Shown: positions 12,316 through 21,995 of the stretch, piece after piece
Layout of the letters: the number at the start of each line of letters is the position of its first letter
Position numbering within the stretch: the stretch's first letter is position 1
From: Salisapilia sapeloensis
Taxonomy: Eukaryota > Oomycota > Peronosporomycetes > Peronosporales > Salisapiliaceae
Direction: 5' to 3'
Length of the DNA stretch: 62,077 bases
Assembly: GCA_023334545.1 (NCBI GenBank)
Contig: JAADVB010000095.1
Location: forward strand, 1 to 62,077
Translations under genes and position numbers: made by a program
Notes under the pieces: model-generated
Told to the model about the DNA's origin: nothing
Seen by the model: only the letters and a program-made list of their open reading frames with translations
The model's database searches: none

Positions 12316-13296
12316 ATGGCGGCGGTGGATGCATTCGAAGCGCCTTGGGTCGAAAAGTACCGTCCAAAGCTACTGCATGAAGTAGCTGGGAACCAGGAGA
12401 CGATCTCTTCTCTTCGAGCCATGGCTCGTGATGGAAACATGACCAATCTTATCCTCGCTGGTCCGCCTGGAACGGGCAAAACCACGAGTATTCTATGCCT
12501 CGCGCGTGAATTGCTAGGAGATGCGATGAAACAAGCTGTGCTAGAGCTCAACGCTTCGGATGACCGAGGCATTGACACCGTCCGGTCAAAGATCAAGATG
12601 TTTGCCCAACAAAAGGTGACGCTGCCACCAGGTCGACACAAAATCGTCATTTTAGACGAAGCTGATAGCATGACTGCTGCTGCTCAACAAGCTCTACGTC
12701 GCACGATGGAAGTATTTTCGTCCACCACACGCTTTGCACTAGCTTGTAACAATTCGACAAAGGTCATTGAGCCGATCCAAAGTCGTTGTGCCATCCTTCG
12801 CTTCACTCGATTGCAAGATGAAATGGTGCTCGAACGGCTCTTGCACGTGTGTAAGGAAGAGAAAGTAAGTTATAGAGACGATGGCTTAGCAGCCTTAATC
12901 TTCACGGCCGAAGGAGATATGCGAAACGCTTTAAACAATCTCCAGGCGACTTGTAGTGGCTTTGACCTAGTGAATGACACGAACGTCTTTAAAGTGTGTG
13001 ATCAACCTCATCCGGCAGTTGTAAAAGGGATCCTCAAGCACTGCATTGACGGAGAGATCGACGGAGCTGAGCAGGAAGTGGCGAAATTGTGGAGAAGCGG
13101 ATACTCGTCGCTAGATGTCATAGGCACTATCTTCCGTGTATGCAAGAGCTATGACATGGACGAGAAGCTCAAGCTCAACTACGTTCGGTACATTGGCGAT
13201 ACACACATGTGTATCGCTGATGGTGTTGCTTCTCTCCTTCAGCTGCACGGTCTCGTCGCTCGACTGTGTAACGCCGCGGTGGAAGCGAAAGCTTAG
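12316..13296 (+). CDS. RFC2: Replication factor C subunit 2
   Basis: A 326-residue AAA+ clamp-loader subunit that helps load PCNA on primed DNA in the nucleus. It shows the RFC box PWVEKYRP, Walker A GPPGTGKT, Walker B ILDEAD, the SRC motif (QSRCA) and sensor residues, followed by the C-terminal collar helices. The closest match among the small subunits is RFC2 (RFC40; yeast Rfc4), by segments such as [13 protein letters not shown] and [11 protein letters not shown]. The ATG at 12316 is used; the GTG just before it is not needed. No intron. The stop codon is 39 bases from the convergent CFAP96 stop. Confidence 0.95.
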   Translation: MAAVDAFEAPWVEKYRPKLLHEVAGNQETISSLRAMARDGNMTNLILAGPPGTGKTTSILCLARELLGDAMKQAVLELNASDDRGIDTVRSKIKMFAQQKVTLPPGRHKIVILDEADSMTAAAQQALRRTMEVFSSTTRFALACNNSTKVIEPIQSRCAILRFTRLQDEMVLERLLHVCKEEKVSYRDDGLAALIFTAEGDMRNALNNLQATCSGFDLVNDTNVFKVCDQPHPAVVKGILKHCIDGEIDGAEQEVAKLWRSGYSSLDVIGTIFRVCKSYDMDEKLKLNYVRYIGDTHMCIADGVASLLQLHGLVARLCNAAVEAKA

Positions 13297-13335
13297 ATAA
13301 GAGATACAAAGATTCGTTCATTGAGGCTTGTCTAC

Positions 13336-14511
13336 CTAGAGTTTGTGCTTAGATATGCCAACCAAACAGGTTGATTTCGTTAGTTTCGATTTAGGTCCGC
13401 TGCTAGGCTTAAACGCCTTCCGTTCTTGCATGGATATAGGTAGATGTTGCATGGCTACTTTCACAGGGTTACGGCGAGCTGGGAGCATGGCCTTGTTCAC
13501 CACACGCTCATCGTACGGATCTGGTAGTTGCTCCGGGAAGTCGTTAAATGCTCTACATGGCTGTCGTTAGCTACTGTACTTGTGCTAGATGAAGACAAAC
13601 ATACCCTTCTGGGCCGTGCTTGACGACGTCATTAGGTTTCCAAGCCTTCCTCGTAGTAGCTCTTGCTTCCGCTCTTTCCTTTGGACTCATTAACTCGATT
13701 GGATCTACAGGTTTCACTCGGCATTCATCGTCCCATCCATACACTTTCGATGCAGGCGTATGCTCATGCGCGTCGAAACAGTCAACACCATGTGAAACGG
13801 ACTTGAATGGCTTCCGTTCACCTACCAAAGCACGATGCTTTGCAGCGTCCTGACGCTGACTAGCAGCCATGGAGCCATACTCGGCAGCTATAGCAGGTGT
13901 TGGCTCGCCGAGTAAGGTATTCGGATACCCGTACGTCCCCCGCTTCCCCGCATTAGTTAGTATATTCTTTTTCTGTAGATAAAGCATGAGTATAGGATCG
14001 CTGTAGGATGCAAAGAGTATTTTGACCTCAAAGACACGATCCTTCGGATTCGGCTTAGGTTGGTTATTCGCTTCCTCTGCTTTCTTCAATTCTTCATCGC
14101 TACGCTCGTACTTGTCAAACGATCCAAAGTAGTCGCCTGATCCAGTACTGTTCATGCAAAACGAAAACGTCATTCACCAAATGCCAGATTACCATCAAAG
14201 TAAGGTACATACTGCTTTGGAGTCGGATTCGAGTACGTGAAGCCGCTTGGCTTCACAAATTTCCTTGTATTTTCCAATCGACGTTTACCCTCCACTTTGT
14301 ACTGCTCCAGGTACTCGCCAGTCAAGGCCTCGTGTTTGCGCATGCCAGGGCCGAACGTAGCGGCAGACGCACCTTTCTTTGCTGGGCTCGTGAGGAATGG
14401 CTTTTGGGTCCCACCAAGTCCACGAGGTGGATCCTTCTTCGGTGCATATGGGTCTCCTATGGACGTATACGACGGATCACTGAATCCCCCATCCCGAGAC
14501 ATTTTCTCCAT
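13336..14511 (-). CDS. CFAP96: CFAP96 (C4orf47-type) cilium protein
   Basis: Exons 14511-14193, 14136-13605 and 13552-13336, with introns of 56 and 52 bp, encode 355 residues. It resembles human C4orf47/CFAP96 (UPF0602): an early SDPSYTSIGDPY segment, a GKRGTYGYPNTLLGE segment, an ERKPFK motif, a later FDAHE turn and a C-terminal KPSSGPKSK motif. The human protein is a cilium/centrosome component of unclear biochemical role. The first intron could be spliced at two acceptors; only the one giving the DYFGSF junction keeps the frame and the family pattern. No membrane segment. It is one of three ciliary genes in this window. Confidence 0.85.
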
Positions 14512-14666
14512 TTATTCGACGCTGGTGAGGAAGATGACGAATGCAATGCAACTGCTATTGTTGATGAAAATGCTTATGAATCTTAGCAGATAAAAAGCTA
14601 TATATATCCGCTTATCATTTGTCTCCACTCCCATACAGCGCCCATAGATGTTTTTCAATTAAGATC

Positions 14667-16148
14667 TTAGAATCCATTCGCTTGGATCAAGTCTTTAAAC
14701 CAAAGAGCACTCTTCTTCGGCACACGTTCCAGGTTGTTGTCAAAGTCGACCCAGTATAAGCCAAAGCGCGCTCGGAAACCATGAGACCATTCAAACTTAG
14801 GATATGCCTAGCATTAGTACTTGTCGTGTAGATATAAATAGAGTACTAATACATTGTCAAGTAGAGTCCAGGCGACGTATCCACGGACGTCAGCGCCTTC
14901 GTCCATTGCCTCCTTCATGTTACCAATGTAGTCTTGGAAGAAGTTGACTCGCTTGTCATCATTCTGAGCATCTTCTCTCGTTACATCGGCCACGGCTGTA
15001 CCGTTCTCTGTGACGTGGATGCCTCCTTTCGGGTTGTATTTCTTCTGGACGTATAACAGGAGTCTCTTGAAGCCCCACGGAACGGAACAATATCCCATTT
15101 CCGTCCTCGACCACGATGGGTCTTCCGTATCATGGACAGCCATATCGACTTGCCATCCTCCCTTCTCGGCATCATTCGGAGGACGCAAACCTTTCAAGTA
15201 ATCTTCCGAAGGCTCGGCGTAACTCGAGTTGTAGTGATTCAAGCCAAAGAAGTCATTACTACCTTTCAACAGTTCCTTCTCCTCTTTCGTGAAAGATGGT
15301 AAGCGGTCACCACATTGCTTTTTCATAACTTCAGGGTAATCACCAAAGTAGACAGGATCCATAAACCAACCAAGTTCAAACGCAAGACCACGTTCAGCTG
15401 CATCTTCGTTCTGTTTCTTCTTCTCCTCGTCGTCGGTGGCCTTTGGTTCGAAGAAACGAGAGTTACATGTGAGAGCGATTACACCTCCTTGCTTCTTCTG
15501 GTAATCTCGACGATACAAATTTACTGCCTTGGCGTGGGCGAGGAGGATGTTGTGCCCAGAGATGTACGGATCCAAGTGTTTGCGATAGACTCGCCCAGGA
15601 GCGTGTTCGCCGAAGCCATGTCCTAGGTATGTGATGCACCATGGCTCATTAAACGTAATCCAAGTCTTCACACGGTCTCCAAAACGTTCGAAACAGACGC
15701 GAGCATACTCGACGAAAGCACGTTGGGTGATTTCACCTCCAAGCCATCCATCATACTCGGTTTGGAGAGCTAATGGGAGATCCCAGTGGTAGAGCGTCAC
15801 GAGAGGTTGGATGCCATTAGCTAGAAGCTCATCGATCAGGTTGTTATAGAACTTGACGCCTTCTTCATTGACTTCGCCAATACCAGCAGGGATGATCCTA
15901 GCCCACGCAATAGAGAAGCGGTACGTCTTGAAACCCAAGTTTTTCATCAGCCGAACATCTTCCTTGTACCGATGATAGTGATCAACAGCTACGTCGCCCG
16001 TTTGGCCTTTGTAGCATTTGCCAGGTGTCCGTGCAAAAGCATCCCAGATCGTATCACCTCGTCCGCCTTCGTTGACACCACCTTCGATTTGATAGGATGC
16101 GGTTGCTACACCCCAGTAAAAATTATCGGGAAATTGGTACTGCACCAT
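14667..16148 (-). CDS. GH1 beta-glucosidase, copy A
   Basis: Exons 16148-14853 and 14795-14667, with a 57-bp intron, give 474 residues. Family 1 glycosidases hydrolyse beta-linked glucosides by a retaining mechanism. The acid/base Glu lies in TFNEP and the nucleophile Glu in VTENG; the N-terminal FYWGVATASYQIEG signature is complete. No signal peptide is seen, so it is probably cytosolic and acts on imported beta-glucosides. The intron sits inside the conserved DN-FEWS motif, which fixes the acceptor at 14796 rather than an earlier AG. It is a tandem paralogue of the next gene, and long stretches around FYNNLIDELLANGIQPLVT are identical. An initiator-like element lies upstream at 16176-16193. 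Confidence 0.93.
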
Positions 16149-17073
16149 GTTGGAAGCCTTGTTGCTTCTTGGACGTTGAATTGATCAATGAGCTGGAGCT
16201 GGAGAATAGATCGGCTTGAAGATGGGGCCATCTGGACACGTTGAAGCTTTAGTCAAGTGACGTTATCCTTGCCTCATTTTGAGCCTTTCAATGCCGAAAT
16301 GGAAATTAGAGGCGAAGATAAATGTCGTGTGTAGAAGTAATCCAACCTCCATGTAATAATCATGAATTGAGCGGGATGAAATGAGTTAAATAGATATGGA
16401 ATGTAGAAGTTAATTCTCCAATGTGTGCTGACGTGGTTGAAGATTCACTTGCTGTGGACAGAAACGACTGAATAACAAGTATGCATAAGAGACGACTGGA
16501 AGGCAGTACAAGCATCATAGCTCCAGCGGATTCCATCAATCTCACCAAGCGCAAGTTCTTATAGCATCACTCCGTACATTTCCAAAAGTTGTTTTATTTC
16601 TTATACTATTGCAGTCGTCTTTGATGTTTAAGCCCTTTGTACGTGCTTCAACCGACATAGACCTGCTTTATGCAGCGCTTTAGAGATATACCTCTCAGAT
16701 TTCTATTCATATTCCAAGTGCTGTGACAGAGTTATTATGATTCTCATGCATATCATCGCGTACGATCTATGACTAGAACGAAACTATATCACGTCGAATA
16801 TAGTTTAATGCAAAGAAAAGCGAGAGCTTCTTGTTGAATAATAATAAGATTACCTGAAACAACACACGTTCTAATGCGCTATTGTATAGTAAGCTCTAAT
16901 TCTAATTACAATAATTATTTCTAAATAATAATCATATCTTTCATGTTTCCTAGCTGTTTATGGGAAGATAAAACTATCATAAGTCATTTTTAACGAAAAA
17001 TAAAACGATGCTTTTTAAATGCAAGTACTCATTCGAAACAACTTTGTCTGTGTAGGGGGTATCCACCAACTAC
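16149..17073. other. Spacer between GH1 paralogues
   Basis: The first 50 bases contain an initiator-like element for copy A. The rest is AT-rich, most strongly at 16790-17040, with only short random open frames (for example 16360-16554). I see no repeat or RNA gene. Confidence 0.45.
16176..16193 (-). promoter_or_regulatory. Oomycete-type initiator, GH1 copy A
   Basis: The minus strand reads GCTCATTGATCAATTC about 30 bases before the ATG at 16148. It follows the oomycete initiator plus flanking element (GCTCATT, then a CWTTT-like tail), with some mismatch in the middle. It probably marks the transcription start. Confidence 0.45.
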
Positions 17074-18618
17074 TTAGTTCTCAATCTGAAATCCATTGTT
17101 GCGCATGCACTCAGCATACCATTGTCCAGATTTCTTGATCACTCGCTCCATCGTCTCGTAGTTAACCCAGACGAGACCAAAGCGTTTGGCATACCCTTGC
17201 GACCACTCGTACTATTCATAGACTCGTTAGTATATCTGTAGCACATCCCTAGAAACCATAAATATGCACATTGTCAATGAAAGACCACGCGTAGTAACCT
17301 CTGACATCCGCTCCTTCATCCATTGCCTCTTTCATGGCTGCAATGTAGCTACGGTAGTAGTCCACCCTCGGGCCATCATTCAGCGCCTCTTCCTTCGTAT
17401 TAGACGGCCACGCCATGCCATTCTCCGTGATGTAAATGCCATTCACTGGGTTGTACCTCTTTTGGATCCACAACAGCATGTTCTTGAATCCCCATGGAAC
17501 GACTCCCCAACCAACATCCGACACTTTCCAAGTCGGATCATTCGAGACAGATACTGCAGAATCTGCATCCCAGCCCCCAGTGTTATCGTTCGGTGGATTT
17601 TTCCCGTCAATAAAGTCAGCGGTAGGTGTAGCTAGATGTGTACTATAGCTGTTTAGTCCGAAGAAGTCACTGCTTCCTTTCAACATTTGCTTTTGCTCCT
17701 CCGTGAACTCTGGTAGTCGATCTCCACAACGGTCACGCATCACTTTCGGGTAGTCACCTAGATAAACAGGATCTGCAAACCATCCCAAGTGGAAAATCAT
17801 CGCTCGTTCCGCAGCCTCTTCATTCTGCTGCTTCTCCGTCGGGTCGTCCGTAGGCTTTGGTGCGACAAAGTTCGAGCTATAGGTAATACCGATTCGGCCT
17901 CCTTGCTTTGACTGGTACTCACGTCGATATAAATCCACTGTTCGGGCATGCGCTAGTAGCACATTATGACCTACATGTAGAGTTAGCTAAAGTTTTAGAG
18001 GTAATTGTATCAGAAGTGCATACCGACGGCATATGGCTCAAAGTGCTTGTTATGCTTGCGACCAGGAGCGAGGAATCCTGCACCGTACCCAAATTGGGAG
18101 AAAATGAATGGCTCATTGATTGTAATCCATGTCTTCACACGGTCTCCAAATCGTTCGAAGCAAACACGAGAGAACTCGACAAAGGCGCTCTGGATGATCT
18201 CGCCTCCAAGCCATCCATCGTACTCGGTTTGGAGTGCAAGAGGGAGGTCCCAGTGGTAGAGCGTCACGAGAGGCTGAATGCCATTAGCTAGAAGCTCATC
18301 GATCAGGTTGTTATAGAACTTGACGCCCTCCTCGTTCACGGCGCCGACACCCGATGGAATGATCCGTGGCCATGCGATCGATAGTCGATAATGCTTCAGT
18401 CCCATTTGCTTCATGATTTGGACATCTTCCTTGTACCGGTGGTAATGGTCCACGGCCACAGCGCCCGTGTCACCGTTGACAGTTTTACCGGGCGTCCGAG
18501 AGAACGCGTCCCAAATCGAATCGCCTCGGCCACCTTCGTCGACGGCGCCTTCGATTTGATACGAGGCGGTTGAGGCACCCCAGCAGAAATTGTCGGGAAA
18601 TTTAACTTCGGTAGGCAT
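17074..18618 (-). CDS. GH1 beta-glucosidase, copy B
   Basis: Exons 18618-18024, 17970-17270 and 17211-17074, with introns of 53 and 58 bp, give 477 residues. The family features match copy A: CWGASTASYQIEG at the N-terminus, acid/base Glu in TINEP, nucleophile Glu in ITENG, and no signal peptide. The last intron splits DN-YEWS at the same place as in copy A. The first intron, between two residues before GHN, is absent from copy A, so one paralogue gained or lost it. Copy B has diverged in the substrate-facing loop after TINEP, so specificity may differ. Both are retaining beta-glycosidases of unknown exact substrate. Confidence 0.93.
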
Positions 18619-19885
18619 ACTGACAGATGATCAAGTGGTAACCAAGATGTAAATTGCAGAATGAGCTAAATCTCATAAACTGTCCTTACAAGATTACGCG
18701 AGCTTGTCAACCGTGGTTGAAGTTGAAGTGAAGATACCATTCAGAGCTGTTGACGTGACCATCTACTTGTGGATACTTTCTTGCGCAATGTATGGCATGT
18801 GCTGCGTGCGATTGTGATCTAGCAGGGTCTATAGAGAGCTGCAGATAAGAAATGAAAGAGAGATCACGCCTTTAGCACATCCTTTTTATGTTCATCAGTA
18901 TGATCATGACGAGCATGAGCAGACGCGTGGCAATACCCTATCATTATGATGGCCGTGATTTATTTCCTTAGTGCTTTAATGTCCGCAAACGGCAACATGC
19001 TCAACACTAATGGCGCAGTACACACACAGGTTTTTGGATATCAACGCTCGTATTGGCTGTATTCCCCATGTCATCTTTATCTACAAATGAACTTGTCAAG
19101 GCACTAGCACTTGTAGATCAGGCTAACTAAAAGGTGCTATTCATCATTTGTACATCTCATGTCAAGCGTGGCGTAAACGACGAGGCCAAATTCAAAGTAG
19201 CAGCGTGCAGTATCACGACAGCGAACCTCTTCCTTGGCAACAAACATATCAATTCGTCGTTATGACGGCATCTTTCATTGCTCTGGACGCGTGTCTGTCT
19301 GCTGTTCAGAGGCTATAATTCCGACGGTAATTGATGCCATTTTCCTTCATAGGTAAGGATTAAATTGTGTGCTCGTACAACTCGTACGTTTAGCAAAGGC
19401 AATTCCTTACTCACACCGCTTCTTACGATCCAGAATACTGCGAGTCATCAAAATCTGCCTCTGAAATAAATGATACCTTATATGAGGTTTTTAGGCACAG
19501 GCAAACAGCGCACAAAGTATAATAGCTGCGGATAAATCATGCATATTTGATGTCCTTATGTTTGTCCCGCTAGGTTGGGCAAGTAGGCTTCTACCACAAT
19601 AAAGATTGAATCACATTTGCAAACAAACATTTTAAATATTGGAGCAAATTACCACATTAAACTGCGCCCAAACTTTACATCAACTACAAAGAATTTATGC
19701 TGTCCTTGGCGGAAACTTTAAAGAGAGTACACTTTGTATGGGGTCTCGCAAAACCTTGGCTCGCATCAAGGAATAGTCCATTATTAGTTCGCTAGTAGAT
19801 GACTGTCATGAAGCTGCCCACGATACACCACATCATGTAGACTTTTGTACAACCTAGATAGCAAGCTCACCGAAGGAGGATACAC
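18619..19885. other. Intergenic, about 1.27 kb
   Basis: Holds the promoter of GH1 copy B at its left end (see 18651-18666). The remainder shows only short open frames on both strands and no recognisable protein, RNA or repeat. The right end runs into the transporter pseudogene. Confidence 0.4.
18651..18666 (-). promoter_or_regulatory. Oomycete INR+FPR core promoter, GH1 copy B
   Basis: The minus strand reads GCTCATTCTGCAATTT, a nearly perfect match to the oomycete initiator plus flanking promoter region (GCTCATTYYNCWTTT, with one extra base). It lies 33 bases before the ATG at 18618, the expected distance for a short leader. This is the clearest promoter in the window. Confidence 0.65.
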
Positions 19886-21040
19886 TGCGTACTGGAGAAG
19901 TTCCGTATCTATAGCAGTCGTTGCATTGGCTTGCTTGTTCAATATGCATCGATTGCTCTGGTGTACGGAGTACTTCCACGTACTATCTATCCATTTCTGA
20001 ACAACTATTTGCACTTAAATGGTTACCAAACACTCTCCGCGCGTGTACTTCTCATGCTCCCTTGGGCATTTCAAGTCTTCATTGACGTGGTACCTATTTG
20101 CTTTCGTATCTATTCATCTCGTTAACGCGCGTACATGATCATTCGCTCTACCATGTTATTCGTGCTGGTCTTCATCAGTCAAAAGAAGCCTTACTGCATT
20201 GATCCAATCTTGCGTTGTCAAGATATCTCCGACCTTCCAGTATCGGAGCTTGTCAATCGGATCAACTTTCAAGCCCCAGACTCTGGAGCCGAGTAAGTCA
20301 CTTTCATGATGCTTGCGAGTTGCGGATATCTCGTGTTGGATATTACTTCAGACGGCCTCGTGGCTGAGTTTGTTCAGCATGGACCAGGGTAAACTCGACG
20401 TGCCATCAAATCGACCATTTATCAGGCTCACAGTATCTTCATGATCATTGCAACGCCGTTAGTTGGCTTCGGTATGAACGGGAAAGACCATGGTGGATCA
20501 TTTGACTGGTGGTTGAAAATGAAAAAATTGATGGGCACCTGCACCTATATTGCGCTCTCGGTGATACCAGCTAATCTCTTCTTCATACATGAACCCAAGG
20601 CAGTAAGTCAAGTTCAAATAAAAGTGTATGTAAAGATTTTCTGGGTATCATTACAGAACGAAGCAATGCTACAAGTGATGTCATATCGCTTCTTCAGTGG
20701 GGTCATCGATGGCTTTACGGTAACTCCAGCAGATCTAGTATCAGCGCTATTGGGCCCATGCTCATCCATTAAATGAAAGGCTTTTCAGTGTAGCCGGATT
20801 ACTCGTCTTTAGCTGTGCTCTCCATCGGAATGTTTACCATCCTTTGGCGCGCAACGACAAAATTGCTATCGAACATATCACCAATACCCTTTCTAGTGAT
20901 TGCTGGGGAACAGGGATGCCCAGATAAAGCTACTCCTAAAGCGTTATTCAAACCTCCATGCTCGTGGTGTATCCACCGTTTCAAGATACATGTGGCATTA
21001 TATGATAGAAACAGCATCCACAAACCATCAAATCGCTCAT
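19886..21040 (+). pseudogene. Folate/biopterin (BT1) transporter pseudogene
   Basis: Fragments in shifting frames match the BT1 major-facilitator family: YGVLPRTIYPFLNNYL, then LPWAFQVF, then after a frameshift near 20120 a GAE...MLASCGYLVLD...DGLVAEF stretch, GMNGKDHGGSFDW, and RFFSGVIDGFTVTPA. In-frame TAA codons lie at 20294-20296 and 20390-20392 inside conserved helices, where an intron would delete core sequence. A further frame change follows near 20776. BT1 proteins are 12-helix plasma-membrane carriers and form large families in oomycetes. Most of the length is still readable, so the decay looks recent. It abuts the TIM21 start codon and has no intact copy here. Confidence 0.75.
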
Positions 21041-21044
21041 ACAA

Positions 21045-21931
21045 ATGCTTCGCTACTTGGCTCGTACGGCGGCGCACCATGCGTCCGCATCGACGTCTGC
21101 TTTGAAGCAGCAAAAGTCTCCATCACAATCGGTTATGCTGCTCCTACGTCGCCCTAATGGAAGTCGTAACGTGTCCTCTTCTCGCATCCGTCGAGCGGAA
21201 GAAAAGGTATGTCGGAATGACCAATTATACAAGCAAAAGTCTTATTTTATGTATTAGCCCCACGAGAATGCACGTGCTCAAGAAGGTCAAAAGCAGCCAG
21301 ACGCACTCGTGCTTACGCCGTACGAGAAAGTCACTGCCACCGCTACCAGTGGCTTTTGGCTCGGTCTCATCGGTCTCGGTTGTGTCGGCATCTACTTTGT
21401 TGCTCGAGAACTCCTACCAAAGTACTTTATTACTCATACAAAGCACATCTCCTGCCCTTGTACTAACATGTTGTCTAGCCGTATGAGTCCAAATGGTCTT
21501 TTCAATGAAACCTTGGCGGTCGTGACGGATAACACAGACGTATGATGTACTTGTCTTCCATCTCGTCTTTCCAGTATCTAATCATAAACTACCACTAGGT
21601 CTCGACTCGCATCGGTCTTCCGATCCACGGATACGGTCGTGACCACGGCGGTCATCGTGAAGGTCGTCGTAACCGTATTGAAAGCGTTCAGCTAAAGGAC
21701 AAGAACGGCAAGCCTCGGTTGCGCATCAAGTACAACATCAAGGGTCCGAACGGCCATGGCTACGTGTTCTGTGAGACACATGAAGACATGAAGAAGGGCG
21801 AGTTCGTCTACTTGATCGTCCAACTGACCAAGTCCGGGGAACTCATCACGATTGAGGACAACCGTCGATTCCTCGAAGCCGAGTCGGATGAAGAGCGCGA
21901 TGCGCTACGACAACTGCTCGGGAAACAGTAA
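21045..21931 (+). CDS. TIM21: Mitochondrial import subunit Tim21
   Basis: Four exons (21045-21206, 21258-21421, 21479-21539, 21599-21931), with introns of 51, 57 and 59 bp, encode 239 residues. Tim21 is a TIM23-complex subunit of the inner membrane that docks to TOM and the respiratory chain. The first 40 or so residues are basic and Ser-rich, like a presequence. A single membrane segment lies at about 85-105 (FWLGLIGLGCVGIYFVA). The intermembrane-space domain follows with GLPIHGYGRDHGG, then KYNIKGPNGHGY. All junctions keep the frame. The ATG lies just after the transporter pseudogene, so the promoter may lie inside that relic. It is convergent with HYOU1, with 64 bases between stop codons. 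Confidence 0.9.
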
Positions 21932-21995
21932 CTCCATATCAATCCAAAAAACATGCAGGAGTCAAAGAAAAAGAAAAAAAGAGTTAAAGAAATTG

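Noticed and set aside
14796-14815. Earlier AG acceptor in the GH1 copy A intron
   Set aside because: It would insert residues into the invariant DN-FEWS motif; the later CTAAG acceptor restores it exactly.
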